Below are positions 28,681 through 38,284 of a DNA stretch of 48,283 nucleotides, piece after piece. The notes below the pieces were generated by a model that worked only from the letters and a program-made list of their open reading frames with translations, was not told the DNA's origin and did no database searches. How positions within the stretch are numbered: position 1 is the stretch's first letter; every line of letters begins with the position of its first letter. The stretch is from a virus, in the IMG/VR virus record IMGVR_UViG_3300035210_000071, positions 1 to 48,283 of that record. One strand, given 5' to 3'. Both the position numbers and the translations under genes were made by a program.

Positions 28681-30252
28681 TTATCCCCACGCGTAGATGG
28701 TGGTTTGGTTGTTGGCGAAGTCTTCGATCATGCCGGTGACCATCAGGAACTTGCCGGCAAGGCCGAAGCGGTTGGTGTTGATCGAGATGGTGGTTCCGAG
28801 GTCTACCTCCGCGGCAAACTCAGGAGGCACCACGAACGAGACGAACAGGTGGCGGACGCTGTAGATCGCCAACAGCCGCGCGGCTTCGGCGCTGGCGCCT
28901 GAGCTGTAGATGCAGGTGTCTATCTGCAGCGACTTCGATGTTGGATTGCGCCCGGTAAGGGTGATCGGATCCCACACCGCCGGCGCCGAGGCCACCTGAT
29001 ACCGATATTCATGGCTGAAGTAGTCCTTCAGCAGCGCGCTGGTCGCGCCAGCCACGGCCGCGCCGGTCAATGTCATGAAGATGCGCGAATAGCCGACCTT
29101 GACCTCATAGGTGGGAATGCCGCGGCCTTCGTCGGTGGTCGGCTGGAGCACGATGGTCGATCCCGACGCCGGAAGAAGTTGCGTCTCATCGAACGTCACG
29201 GCCGCCGGGCCGGCTGGCACGCTCAGGCGGAGCAACTGAAACTTGCCGAGGCGGTTTGGCGTCCAGCTCGCGCCGACGCTGCCGAGCACCAGGTCAAGGA
29301 CATCGCCAACCTTGGCGTTGGCGCCGGTGGCAATGAAATGCCCGCAGTCATTCGGCTGCAGCGTGTCGAGCGCCGCCACCCCCAGGATGTCGCCGGACGA
29401 AACCCCGGCCCGCTGCAGCACGAACGAGGCAATGCCCGCGGCGCTGCGGCCAGATGGCTGCTTTGACCAGGCCGTGACGGCAAGGGAGGGCTGAGAGCCG
29501 AGGCGGATGTAGGCGCCTTCGGTCGACGATCCTTGCGAGTAGTCATAGGTGGCGGCAGCCGGCGCGGTCGCCTCCAGCGCCGCAACGTTGGCGCGACTGG
29601 TGCCAACCGGGATGTCGTTGCCGCCCTCGCGGACCCCCAAGCCGTTAATCTGCGCCTCTGAAATGTGGTAGATGAGCTTCGACGAGTTCACCAGCGTCAG
29701 CTCGCAATCGCCGACCTGTCCGAGCACCAGGGGCAAGGACTGTCCCTTGATGGTTTCCGCGGTGCCGTCATGCCCGGCCGGCAGCACGTTGGTGCCGCCG
29801 TAGTTCGTGGCCACCACCAGCTTGTCGGCCACCTCCGCCCGGCGGTCGCGGATGCGCACGGTCACGGTGCTCTCGGTGATGTCGATCTGGTCCAGCGTGC
29901 CTACGAGCGCGGTGGTGAAGCTGGCGCGGGCGGCGCGCTGGTCGCCGCGCAGGATGGTGATCGAGCGGCCGTCAAAGTCGTAGTCGAGCAGGTAGTCCAG
30001 GCTGCCGTCGATGTTGGCGAGCTCGACCGTGCCCAGATTGACACTGCCCTGGCCGCGGGTGGTGCCGGCTTGCCACATATGCCGCTCGTAGGAACCCGGG
30101 GAGATGACGCGCGGGTAGTAGATCGCGTTGGCGGGCGTCTCGGCCGGCTTCGTGACGTAGCCCACGCCGGTGCAGTAGCGGAGCGTCTCAAGCGCCCCAC
30201 CGGCGCTGACCGGCTGCAGCCCCACGATCTCCACGAGGTAGATGGTGCTCAT
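28681..30252 (-). CDS. Tail tip/hub-like structural protein (523 aa)
   Basis: A long beta-rich protein directly after the tape-measure gene, where siphophages encode distal tail and hub proteins. It contains GSVNLGTVELANIDGSLDYL, ADKLVVATNYGGTNVLPAG and a C-terminal YSVRHLFVSFVVPPEF to TISINTNRFGLAGKFLMVTG, which resembles tail proteins that carry hub-like beta barrels. The ATG overlaps the tape-measure stop. No peptidase or glycosidase motif is seen. Confidence 0.65.
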   Translation of the reverse strand: MSTIYLVEIVGLQPVSAGGALETLRYCTGVGYVTKPAETPANAIYYPRVISPGSYERHMWQAGTTRGQGSVNLGTVELANIDGSLDYLLDYDFDGRSITILRGDQRAARASFTTALVGTLDQIDITESTVTVRIRDRRAEVADKLVVATNYGGTNVLPAGHDGTAETIKGQSLPLVLGQVGDCELTLVNSSKLIYHISEAQINGLGVREGGNDIPVGTSRANVAALEATAPAAATYDYSQGSSTEGAYIRLGSQPSLAVTAWSKQPSGRSAAGIASFVLQRAGVSSGDILGVAALDTLQPNDCGHFIATGANAKVGDVLDLVLGSVGASWTPNRLGKFQLLRLSVPAGPAAVTFDETQLLPASGSTIVLQPTTDEGRGIPTYEVKVGYSRIFMTLTGAAVAGATSALLKDYFSHEYRYQVASAPAVWDPITLTGRNPTSKSLQIDTCIYSSGASAEAARLLAIYSVRHLFVSFVVPPEFAAEVDLGTTISINTNRFGLAGKFLMVTGMIEDFANNQTTIYAWG

Positions 30253-33200
30253 CGCGAGGCCAGCCGCTTGGCGGAGCCGGCCGCCTGCTGGGCCACCGTG
30301 GTGTTGTCCTGCACCGCCTGAATGGTCGCCAGATGCCCCTGGGCGGCCACCTGCGTGGCGGCGGTCTGACCCTTGCGCAGCGCCGCCAGCTCAGCGCGCA
30401 CGGCCCGCAGCTCCACCACCACGGCCTGGTTGTCGTTGGCGCGGTAGCTGCCCGCATTCATTCCGGGCAGCATGTCGGCATAACGGGCAGCCTGCGCGGC
30501 GTTGACCACATACTCGCCGCCGGCCAGCCCGATCGAGCCGCCGCCGGCGTAGGAGGCCACCACGCTGTCACGGTTCCAGGTGCCGTTGCCGACCCAGCCG
30601 CCGGCCTGCAGCCCGTGCGTGGTGCGATATTCCGTGGTGCTCTGGATCCCGCGCAGGACCTCGCCGCCGGAGGCCCCGGCCTGCATCGCCGCGACCCAAT
30701 GGGCCAGCCCTGCGGCGTCGGGTGCGCGGCCAAGGGCCGCCCGGTAGATCGCCGTCACCGCGGCCGTGGCAGTCGCCTTGTACTCGTCCGAGCCGGTCAG
30801 GCTGCGCTCGATGGTCGAGAGGGTGGCGCCCCCGGAGGCCAACTGTCCTTGCCAGTAGGCCAGTCCGGCGGCGTCAGGGGCCCGGCCGAGCACGTCCTGA
30901 TAGGCCTGGGTGATGGAGGTCGTGGGCTGTGCGCCGACAAGCTGGGCTGCCGTGGCGGCCTTTGCCGCGGTGCTGGACCCGCCGGCCAGATTGGTGGCGC
31001 CTTTGGCCGCCTCATCGGCCGCGAGCTTCGCCGCATAGGTGACGGCAACCAGCGCCTTGAGCTCGTCGAGCGTCGCCGGCGCGACGGCGCCAAGGGCCTG
31101 CAGCTCGGCAAGCTGGGTCTTGAGCACCGCAAGCTGGTCGCCGAGCAACTTGACCTGCTGCTCCTGCGGGCTGGCGGTGTCGACCATCGCCGCGGAGGCT
31201 GCCGTGAGGGCCTTCTGCACCGCCTCGAACTCGTCCGCGTAGCCGGGGCCCGCCTTGCCGTAATAGCTCTCGGCCAGCGACAGCCTGGTGCTGGCGTCGG
31301 TCTGGAGCTGGGAGGCCGCCGCCGCCCGCGCGGAGGCGTCCAGGCTGGTGTCGCCGGCCGTGGCGGCTGATGCGGCCATGGCGACGCGGGCCGCCGCGAG
31401 CTTCTGCTCGGGCGTCAGCGGCGAGGACGCGGAGGTAAGCAGCCCGGCCGCAAACTTGGTCAGCGCCTCCGCGGCCGTGCGCAGGGTGGTCGACAGCGTG
31501 ATGGCGGCGGAGGATGCCGCTTCGGCGGAGGTGATCGCCGTGTTGAGTGCCGCCTCATAGGCCGAGCGCGCGGAGGTGTAGGCCGCATTGGCGGCCTCGG
31601 CCGCCTGGACCGCCATGAGGGCGTCGATCTGGATGGAGGCCTGCCACGCCGTCAGCCCGAGTTCCTTGAGGCTGCTGGTGGCGGCCACGATCTGGTCGCG
31701 GAAGGTGGAGGCGTTGGCCGACGAGGTTGCCAGGGCAGTATTGCCGGTGGCGGTCGCCATGCGGTTGGTCAGCGCATCGGCCCAATTGTTGAGGCCTTGC
31801 TTCTGCGTGGCGGAGAAGTCGCGGATGATCTTCTGCCGCTCGGCCACCTGGGTGGCGGTGAGCTGTGCCACGAGGTCGGCATATTCCGCCGTGGTCGCGT
31901 AGGCGTCGCCGAAGGCCGCGGTCAGCGCCCCCATGAACGAGAGCATCTCGGTCTTGGCGTTGGCTGCGGCGGTCGCCAGGGACTTCGCCAGCGGGGTGGC
32001 GTCGTTGTCGTTGGCGACGGCCACGCGCGAGGCCATTGCGGCACGCTCGGACGCCAGCTTCGCCGCGGCTTCGTCGTTGACCGACTTGATCGCCTCCGCG
32101 CGCTTGGTGTTGAGGACCGTCTCGGACAGCCCATACTTCGTGCATTGCGTCACGGCGGCGTCGTAGGTGGTGTTGAGCGAGTTGATCGCCGTCTGCACCG
32201 AGCCGATGCTTTTCGCCGTGGTGGTGAGGCTGTCGAAGGTCTCGGAGGCCGCGACCCCGGCCGCCAGGTCATCCCACGATGAGAACTCCCGATCGGCGAG
32301 GACCTGCTTCAAGCTCGCGCTGTCGTCGGTGGTGGAGAAGCGGAACCCCTGCGCGGTTTCCTGGAACGTCGCCTTTTCGCCGGCCACGCCGGTGTTCTTG
32401 CCGCCGACGAGCGACACGCCCTTGGCCTGGATCTGCTTCTCGTCCAGGTAGACGTTGACCTTGGCCATTGAGGCCATGTCAGCCGTCCACTGCTCCTTGG
32501 CGACAGCGTTGTAGTGCTCGTTGGACGACACCAGCCGGCCGCCATCGTTGCTGTCGACCTGATAGCCCCAGCCGTTGTGCGCTGCGCCTGGACCGAAGAA
32601 CGAGCCACCGCTGCCGCCGAGCGCGCCGCCGAGGACGCCGCCGATCAGCGCGCCCACCGGGCCGCCAATCGCGAAGCCGGCGATCGCCCCGCCCACCGCG
32701 CCGACACCGGCCCCCACCTGCGTCTGGTCCTCGTGGCCCGGGTTGAGCATGTTGCCGAAGGTGGTCCCGGCGAGGTAGCCGCCGCCGATGCCGCCGACAA
32801 ACCCGCCAACAGTGCTGGTGAGGGTGGCGCCGGTCATGGAGCTCGCGACCCCGGCCGAGTTGGCAGCGCCGACTTCGCCGGACACAAAGGCCGCCTGCGC
32901 TGCATCAAGCCCGGCGCCGGTGCCGAGGTTTGACATGCCCCAGGTGTTGACGGCGTTTCCGATGCCGCTCATGGACGGCATCTCGATGCCGAACAGCTTG
33001 GCGCCGCTGGATGCCAGGCCGACGCCGGAACCAAGCGTGCTCATCGAGGAGCTGGTGGACGATTGGCTGCCGGACCCGCTGGACGACCCCGAGCCGCTCG
33101 TGACCAGCGTGTTGTTGGTCGTGCTGATGATCGCCGAGCCATTGGTCAGCGATGTGCCGGAGTTGGAGATCAGATCGCCGCCGACCGAAGTGGTTGCCTT

Positions 33201-36200
33201 GTCTTCTGCTGTCGAAGCAAGGCCGAGCGCCGAGAGGATCGAGGCCCCCCAGGATGGCGCCACACTGCCGCTGCTCCCGAACGCGGCAGATGTGGCGTCA
33301 CCGATCGTCGTGAGCTTCTGCGAGAACAGCGTGTTGAGCAGCGGATTGAGGATCGCCAGTTTCAGCGCGAACTCGGCAAGCTGGGTGCCGATGCCCTGGA
33401 GGATGGTCTTGAACTTCACCCCGGACGCCTCGCCCTTCACGAAGGCGTCGGAAATGCTGGACCCCACCGATGAGAAGATGGAGGTGAGCTCGGTGGCGAT
33501 GTCGGCGTTGACCTGGGTCTCTTTCGCCAGCCTTTGCTGAGCTGACGCCTGCCGCACCGCCGCGGCAACCGCCTCGTTCGCCACTTCCGGGGAGAGCTTC
33601 TGCAGCGTCTTCTTGGCTTCGATCTCGGCCTTGAGCGCCGCCAGCACCAGGCCGCGCTTGTCGGCATCCATGCCGAGGGTGGCGATCTCGGCTTCGATAT
33701 ATTGCGTGCCGAGATTGGTGTTGAGGGTTGCCCGTGCCGTGGTCTGGTTGGCGATCGACGCGGATTGCTTGTCATAGGAGGCCGTCAGCGCGGCAACCTT
33801 GGTCTCGTACTCGGCCGAGCCCTCCTTCGCCTTCTTGCGGGCCTCTTCCTCCGCCCTGATCTTGTTGGTGAGGTGGACCGTCTCCGCGCCGCCGGCCTGC
33901 AATGAGGCGGTGAGCCGGTCGTTGTTGGCGGTGGCGCGGTCGGTGTCGTCGATCTGGCGGCGGAACTCGGCGTCGAGCTCCTTCAGGCGTGCGATATGGG
34001 CGCGCTCGATCTGCTCGGCGCTGGCGTTCTCCTGCCCCATGCCGCGGGCCGCCTCGCGGAGCTGCACGTCCAGCTTGGCGAGCTCAAGGGTGGCGCCGCT
34101 GGCAACGTTGGCAGTCGAGGCGCTCTGTTCGAGGCCGTGGATGATCGTCTCAATGGGATCGCGGGTCTTGTAGAGGTCGCCCTGCAGCTTGGTCAGCGCG
34201 GACGAAACACGCGCATAGGTCTCCTTGCCGCCGTCCAGCGTGGCATAGAGCGGGGTGACGCCATCGGACTGCAGTTCTTCGAGGGCGGTTTTGGCCCTTT
34301 GCGCCTGAAGGATCGTGTCCTTGAGGCCGGTCGTGGTCTCGGAGAACACCCCGAGGCTGGGGATCTTCCCGACGAACTCATTCACCACGCCGGGGTAGCC
34401 GGCCGCCTTGCCCTCGCGCGCCAGGGGATCGCGGGAAGTGGCGCCACCGCCGCCGGAAATGTCGATCACCTGGCCGGTGTTGCTGGCAACGCCCGTGTAG
34501 CGTTCAGCGCGCTTGTAGGCGCTGATGACCTCCTCTTTCTGTGCGGCGGTCAGCGACCCCGTGTTCCCGGCAAGCACCTTGTCCATGGTGCCGGGGCCGA
34601 CCTTGAAGGCCACCAGCGCGAGCGTCGCGTTGCCGTATCTCTCCAGCATTTCGGCCAGGTAGCCGCCGCCGACCATCGTCCCATAGGTCGTGTTGGAGAG
34701 ATCGCCGGCGCCGAGGCCGAACTTCTTCACCACATCCGCGCCGGTCGACGGCTTGACCTGCATCGCGCCAAGGGCCGGCTCGCTGGAATCTGACGGGAGC
34801 CAGCGCCCGCCGCTGTACACGCCTTCGGTCGCCTGGGTGTAGGCGATGAACCGCTCATCCAGACCGAACCGCAGCGCCGCCGCGGAAATGGCGGCTTGCA
34901 GCTCAGCCCTCACGTCGGACGGAAGGCCTGCCTGCTTGCGCTCGACAAACCGCTCCGACGAGACGGTCCCGCCATCGGACCGGAGCACGCCCACGTTGTT
35001 GACGACACCACCGCCGAGGCTGGCGCCGCTGATCGCCGCGCTGATCTCTTCGTTGAAATCCCCGCTCAGCAACGAGGAGACGCCCGAGGCGATGATAGAA
35101 AGCACGTTGACCAGCGGGCTGCCGAGGAAATCGAGATACCACGACATCGACTGCTTCAGCTTGTCGAACGCCTTCGCCAGCTTCTCGATAGCCTCGCCAA
35201 ACTTCGTCACCGGCTCCGCGGCGCCGTGGGTGTTCTCCTTGATCGTGGACAGCACCAGCGCGGCCGCGCCCGACTTGTCGCCCACGGCCTGGAGGCGGGC
35301 GATGGTGTGGGCAAGCGCCTGGTTGAACCCGAGCAGGTCCTCGTCGGCAAACTTCTTGGCGACAGCGGCCGGGTCCTTGAGGCTTTCCGCCAGCGTCTTG
35401 GCTGCCTCCGGGACCTTCTGGTTCATCACGTAGGCCAGATCGGTGGCGATCTTGAGGATGTCGCCCATGCTCTGCTTGGTCGCGGAGAAATTGGGCTGCG
35501 CCGCAATCAGCGCGATCGACGCCTTGGCATCCGACGTTGAGAGGCCAGCGACATTGATCGCCGCCTTTTTGGCGGCCTCCTGCGCCGCCTTGCCGAGCTC
35601 GACGTAGTCCTCGCGACTGGCGCGGAGGTGCTGCTGCAGCTTGTTCAGCGCCGAGGCGTGCATCTCGTGGGCAGCCACGGCAGCGATGCCAACGCCGGTC
35701 GCCGCAAGGCCGAACATCGTCATGATGCCGTTGGCGGTCTTCAGCCACGTCACCAACGCCTGCAGCTTTTCGACAAGGCCGCCGGTCATCTCGGCGAACA
35801 CCATCAAGGTGCCGGGCATGCGGCTGAAGGAGCCCATGGCCATTTCGTGGGCAAGCACGATCAATTCCTGCAACGCGCCGGCGTTCAGGGTCCGGTTGCG
35901 GTTGTAGGTGTGACCGTGCCGGGTCTGTGCCTCCGTCGCCTTGTCGTAGGCCGCCGTGACCTGCTCCAACGTGGCGATGGACTCTTGCTCGGTGATCATG
36001 CCGGCGGCGACCGCCGCGGTTATCGACTCCTGCTGCTTCAGCTTGATTTGGAGCGCCGCATAGTTGCGGTCGACCGCGACCTTTGTCGCCTCGTATGCGT
36101 TGGCAACAGCCTTTTCCCTGGCCGCCGCCAGCGCCGCAGCGTCGGAGGCCTCCTTGGCTGCGCGAGCGGCGCGCGAGTACGTTGCCGCGATTTGCTCATA

Positions 36201-37577
36201 ACGTGCATCGGCCGCCGCGACGGTGATGTTGGCCTCTTGCTGCGTGGCGTCGCCGCGCGCCACGGCCGCCTCGACCTCATCGACCGTGCGATTGTAGGCG
36301 ATCATCGCGGCATAGAGCGGGTCAACAGAGGCGCGGGCCGCCTGGAAGGTCGCGATCCCCGATTGGTGGGCCGCCGCGTTGATGGCCGCCGCCTCGGCCG
36401 CCAGTTCCTCGGCGTTCGCCATATACTCAAGCGAGTTGGCGGTGACGCGATGCTGCGCCGTGAGCTCGGCCAGGACGACGGTCGCCGTCTCCTTGCTGCG
36501 AAGCCCGGCGGTCACCGCCGCGTTCAGCTCGGTTTCGGCCAGGATGAGCTGCTGCTCGGAGGCCCACAGCGGATCCACCTTGGACCGCCAGGCATCGAAG
36601 GTGGCGGCAAGCTGCGCGTTGGTGGCGACAGTCTTGGCCGCCGCGGCAGCGTTCTGATCCAGCGCGGTGGTGACGAAGCTCAGCGACGACAGCTTGGCGT
36701 CCAGCGCCACGCGGGCGAGATTGATCTGCCGGGCAGCGTCTTCCTCGGTGACGCCCAGGTGACCGATCGCCGCCGTCGCCGTCGCGACCCGGGCGTTATA
36801 CTCCGCCCACGCGCCAGAGGCCGGATCAAGCGCCGCCTGCTGGGAGCGGAAGGCAGCCACGGCGCGCTCGATCTTGGCCGCGTTGGCTGCGGCCTCGTCG
36901 CCGTTGCGCTTCAGCGCCGCCGTGGTGCCGTCGAGCTCGGCAACGGTCTCCGCGTAGGCCGCGCGTGCCCGCCCGACCACGATCGCCGCGTCCGCCCACG
37001 ATGTAACCTGACCTTCGACGGCCGCCTTGCAGACCGCCAGCCGGGCATTGAGTGTGGCGAGGGCTCCCTCGGTCGGGAGCATCTGGTTGCGGAGCGCAGC
37101 ATAGGACGTGCCGGCCCGTTCGATCGAAGCCGCAGCGTCAGCCTGTCGCCGTTCGGCATTGGACAGGGCGGCGTTGAAGCCGCTCAGCTCGTTGATGAGA
37201 TCCCGGTAGATTTGCAGCGACCGCTCTTTGACGGCGTTGGCGTCGGTTTCCGACACCCCCAGCCGCGTCACTGCGGTGTTGCAGATGTCGACGGCGCGCT
37301 CGTGGTTGAGCAGAGCGCCATAGACCGGGTCGAGCTTGGCCTTCAGCCCGTCATAGGACAGCGCCGCACGCCGCACGGTGTCCGCGTTGGCGGCTGCGGC
37401 CTTGTCGGCGATTTGCTGCTTGTCGGTGAGCGCGACAAAGGCTTCGGACGCCTTGCGAACGCCAGCTTCGAGCGTTGCCATATCGGAGGCGCCGCCGGAG
37501 GCAAGCCCCTGCAGGATCGTCCGGAAGGTCTCGGCCTCGCGGATCGACAGCCGGATCGAAAGCGTGCCGCCAGCCAT
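30249..37577 (-). CDS. Tail tape measure protein with lytic transglycosylase and DUF4214-like domains (2442 aa)
   Basis: Very long, Ala-rich and helical, as expected for the ruler inside a siphophage tail. Approximate layout: coiled coils 1-580; hydrophobic segment 586-640 (MFGLAATGVGIAAVAAHEM); a transglycosylase domain 905-1025 with EGVYSGG, LGAMQVKPSTGADVV and ALVAFKVGPG; glycine-zipper segment about 1616-1665 (GAVGGAIAGFAIGGPVGALI); and near 2222-2322 two GRAPDAAGL repeats typical of DUF4214. It starts inside the preceding stop (TAATG). The domain mix suggests cell-wall penetration during DNA delivery. Confidence 0.9.
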   Translation of the reverse strand: MAGGTLSIRLSIREAETFRTILQGLASGGASDMATLEAGVRKASEAFVALTDKQQIADKAAAANADTVRRAALSYDGLKAKLDPVYGALLNHERAVDICNTAVTRLGVSETDANAVKERSLQIYRDLINELSGFNAALSNAERRQADAAASIERAGTSYAALRNQMLPTEGALATLNARLAVCKAAVEGQVTSWADAAIVVGRARAAYAETVAELDGTTAALKRNGDEAAANAAKIERAVAAFRSQQAALDPASGAWAEYNARVATATAAIGHLGVTEEDAARQINLARVALDAKLSSLSFVTTALDQNAAAAAKTVATNAQLAATFDAWRSKVDPLWASEQQLILAETELNAAVTAGLRSKETATVVLAELTAQHRVTANSLEYMANAEELAAEAAAINAAAHQSGIATFQAARASVDPLYAAMIAYNRTVDEVEAAVARGDATQQEANITVAAADARYEQIAATYSRAARAAKEASDAAALAAAREKAVANAYEATKVAVDRNYAALQIKLKQQESITAAVAAGMITEQESIATLEQVTAAYDKATEAQTRHGHTYNRNRTLNAGALQELIVLAHEMAMGSFSRMPGTLMVFAEMTGGLVEKLQALVTWLKTANGIMTMFGLAATGVGIAAVAAHEMHASALNKLQQHLRASREDYVELGKAAQEAAKKAAINVAGLSTSDAKASIALIAAQPNFSATKQSMGDILKIATDLAYVMNQKVPEAAKTLAESLKDPAAVAKKFADEDLLGFNQALAHTIARLQAVGDKSGAAALVLSTIKENTHGAAEPVTKFGEAIEKLAKAFDKLKQSMSWYLDFLGSPLVNVLSIIASGVSSLLSGDFNEEISAAISGASLGGGVVNNVGVLRSDGGTVSSERFVERKQAGLPSDVRAELQAAISAAALRFGLDERFIAYTQATEGVYSGGRWLPSDSSEPALGAMQVKPSTGADVVKKFGLGAGDLSNTTYGTMVGGGYLAEMLERYGNATLALVAFKVGPGTMDKVLAGNTGSLTAAQKEEVISAYKRAERYTGVASNTGQVIDISGGGGATSRDPLAREGKAAGYPGVVNEFVGKIPSLGVFSETTTGLKDTILQAQRAKTALEELQSDGVTPLYATLDGGKETYARVSSALTKLQGDLYKTRDPIETIIHGLEQSASTANVASGATLELAKLDVQLREAARGMGQENASAEQIERAHIARLKELDAEFRRQIDDTDRATANNDRLTASLQAGGAETVHLTNKIRAEEEARKKAKEGSAEYETKVAALTASYDKQSASIANQTTARATLNTNLGTQYIEAEIATLGMDADKRGLVLAALKAEIEAKKTLQKLSPEVANEAVAAAVRQASAQQRLAKETQVNADIATELTSIFSSVGSSISDAFVKGEASGVKFKTILQGIGTQLAEFALKLAILNPLLNTLFSQKLTTIGDATSAAFGSSGSVAPSWGASILSALGLASTAEDKATTSVGGDLISNSGTSLTNGSAIISTTNNTLVTSGSGSSSGSGSQSSTSSSMSTLGSGVGLASSGAKLFGIEMPSMSGIGNAVNTWGMSNLGTGAGLDAAQAAFVSGEVGAANSAGVASSMTGATLTSTVGGFVGGIGGGYLAGTTFGNMLNPGHEDQTQVGAGVGAVGGAIAGFAIGGPVGALIGGVLGGALGGSGGSFFGPGAAHNGWGYQVDSNDGGRLVSSNEHYNAVAKEQWTADMASMAKVNVYLDEKQIQAKGVSLVGGKNTGVAGEKATFQETAQGFRFSTTDDSASLKQVLADREFSSWDDLAAGVAASETFDSLTTTAKSIGSVQTAINSLNTTYDAAVTQCTKYGLSETVLNTKRAEAIKSVNDEAAAKLASERAAMASRVAVANDNDATPLAKSLATAAANAKTEMLSFMGALTAAFGDAYATTAEYADLVAQLTATQVAERQKIIRDFSATQKQGLNNWADALTNRMATATGNTALATSSANASTFRDQIVAATSSLKELGLTAWQASIQIDALMAVQAAEAANAAYTSARSAYEAALNTAITSAEAASSAAITLSTTLRTAAEALTKFAAGLLTSASSPLTPEQKLAAARVAMAASAATAGDTSLDASARAAAASQLQTDASTRLSLAESYYGKAGPGYADEFEAVQKALTAASAAMVDTASPQEQQVKLLGDQLAVLKTQLAELQALGAVAPATLDELKALVAVTYAAKLAADEAAKGATNLAGGSSTAAKAATAAQLVGAQPTTSITQAYQDVLGRAPDAAGLAYWQGQLASGGATLSTIERSLTGSDEYKATATAAVTAIYRAALGRAPDAAGLAHWVAAMQAGASGGEVLRGIQSTTEYRTTHGLQAGGWVGNGTWNRDSVVASYAGGGSIGLAGGEYVVNAAQAARYADMLPGMNAGSYRANDNQAVVVELRAVRAELAALRKGQTAATQVAAQGHLATIQAVQDNTTVAQQAAGSAKRLASR

Positions 37578-38284
37578 TACGCAGCCCCTTCTCCAAGTCC
37601 CAGGCGCAGTTCCGTGGCGAGCTTGTCCAGCGCGCGGCCGTGCGCCGCCGCGATGTCGATGCGTTTCGTGATGCGGACGCTGGGCACCAGGATGAACAGC
37701 GGCACGTTGCCGCCGCGTGGCACACCCAGGCCCCGCTGCTTGCTGCCACGGATGACCTCGCCGCGCCCGACCACGTTCGGCGAGCGGTAGATCAGCAATT
37801 GCCGGCCGCCGCTCAGCGGGATCGAGAACAGGTTCTTCTTCCCGAGCCGCTCCTCTGCCAGCTTGATCTGTGACGCCCGCCGCAGCGTGCCGCCGTGCCC
37901 GCCGGTGGCGCCGGCACGCTGCGACGGCCGGGACACCTTGGTGTCGCCGAGCCCCATGGCGATCGCTTCGGGAGTCGGGATCGCAAGGAACTTGCCCCGG
38001 CTGTGCGTGATGTAGGCGCCCTCATCGAACACCTGATGGAGCAGCGTGGCATTCGAGTAGACCATGCCGGCCGCCTTGATGGATGGGTGCGACGGGTAGA
38101 CCCGCAGCCGCCACGCCTTCGCCAGCCCGCGCCCCAGGCCGGCCGCTTCCACCTGGGCCCGGAGGTCGATCTGCGCTGAGATTGCCGCCCGCATGACGGC
38201 GCCGCGCACGGCAAACGCCATCTCATCGAGATGGCGCGCAACCGTCACGGTCAGGTCGTTGGAGAACTCGGAGGTGAGGCGCAT
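37577..38284 (-). CDS. Tail-module protein upstream of the tape measure, DUF6441-like (235 aa)
   Basis: RLTSEFSNDLTVTVARHLDE opens a protein whose basic, membrane-free sequence (AWRLRVYPSHPSIKAAGMVY, FEEGAY-like FDEGAYITHSRGKFLAIPTP) matches my recollection of a phage family encoded between the tail chaperones and the tape measure. Its ATG overlaps the stop of the frameshifted chaperone. A role in tail assembly is inferred from position. Confidence 0.65.
   Translation of the reverse strand: MRLTSEFSNDLTVTVARHLDEMAFAVRGAVMRAAISAQIDLRAQVEAAGLGRGLAKAWRLRVYPSHPSIKAAGMVYSNATLLHQVFDEGAYITHSRGKFLAIPTPEAIAMGLGDTKVSRPSQRAGATGGHGGTLRRASQIKLAEERLGKKNLFSIPLSGGRQLLIYRSPNVVGRGEVIRGSKQRGLGVPRGGNVPLFILVPSVRITKRIDIAAAHGRALDKLATELRLGLGEGAA

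Noticed and set aside
30242-30505. Short plus-strand frames at the tape measure end
   Set aside because: Pro/Arg-rich shadows with no ribosome site.
35628-37790. A 720-codon plus-strand frame opposite the tape measure gene
   Set aside because: Antisense shadow of a GC-rich coding sequence; no known domain and Arg/Gly/His-rich composition typical of the complementary strand.
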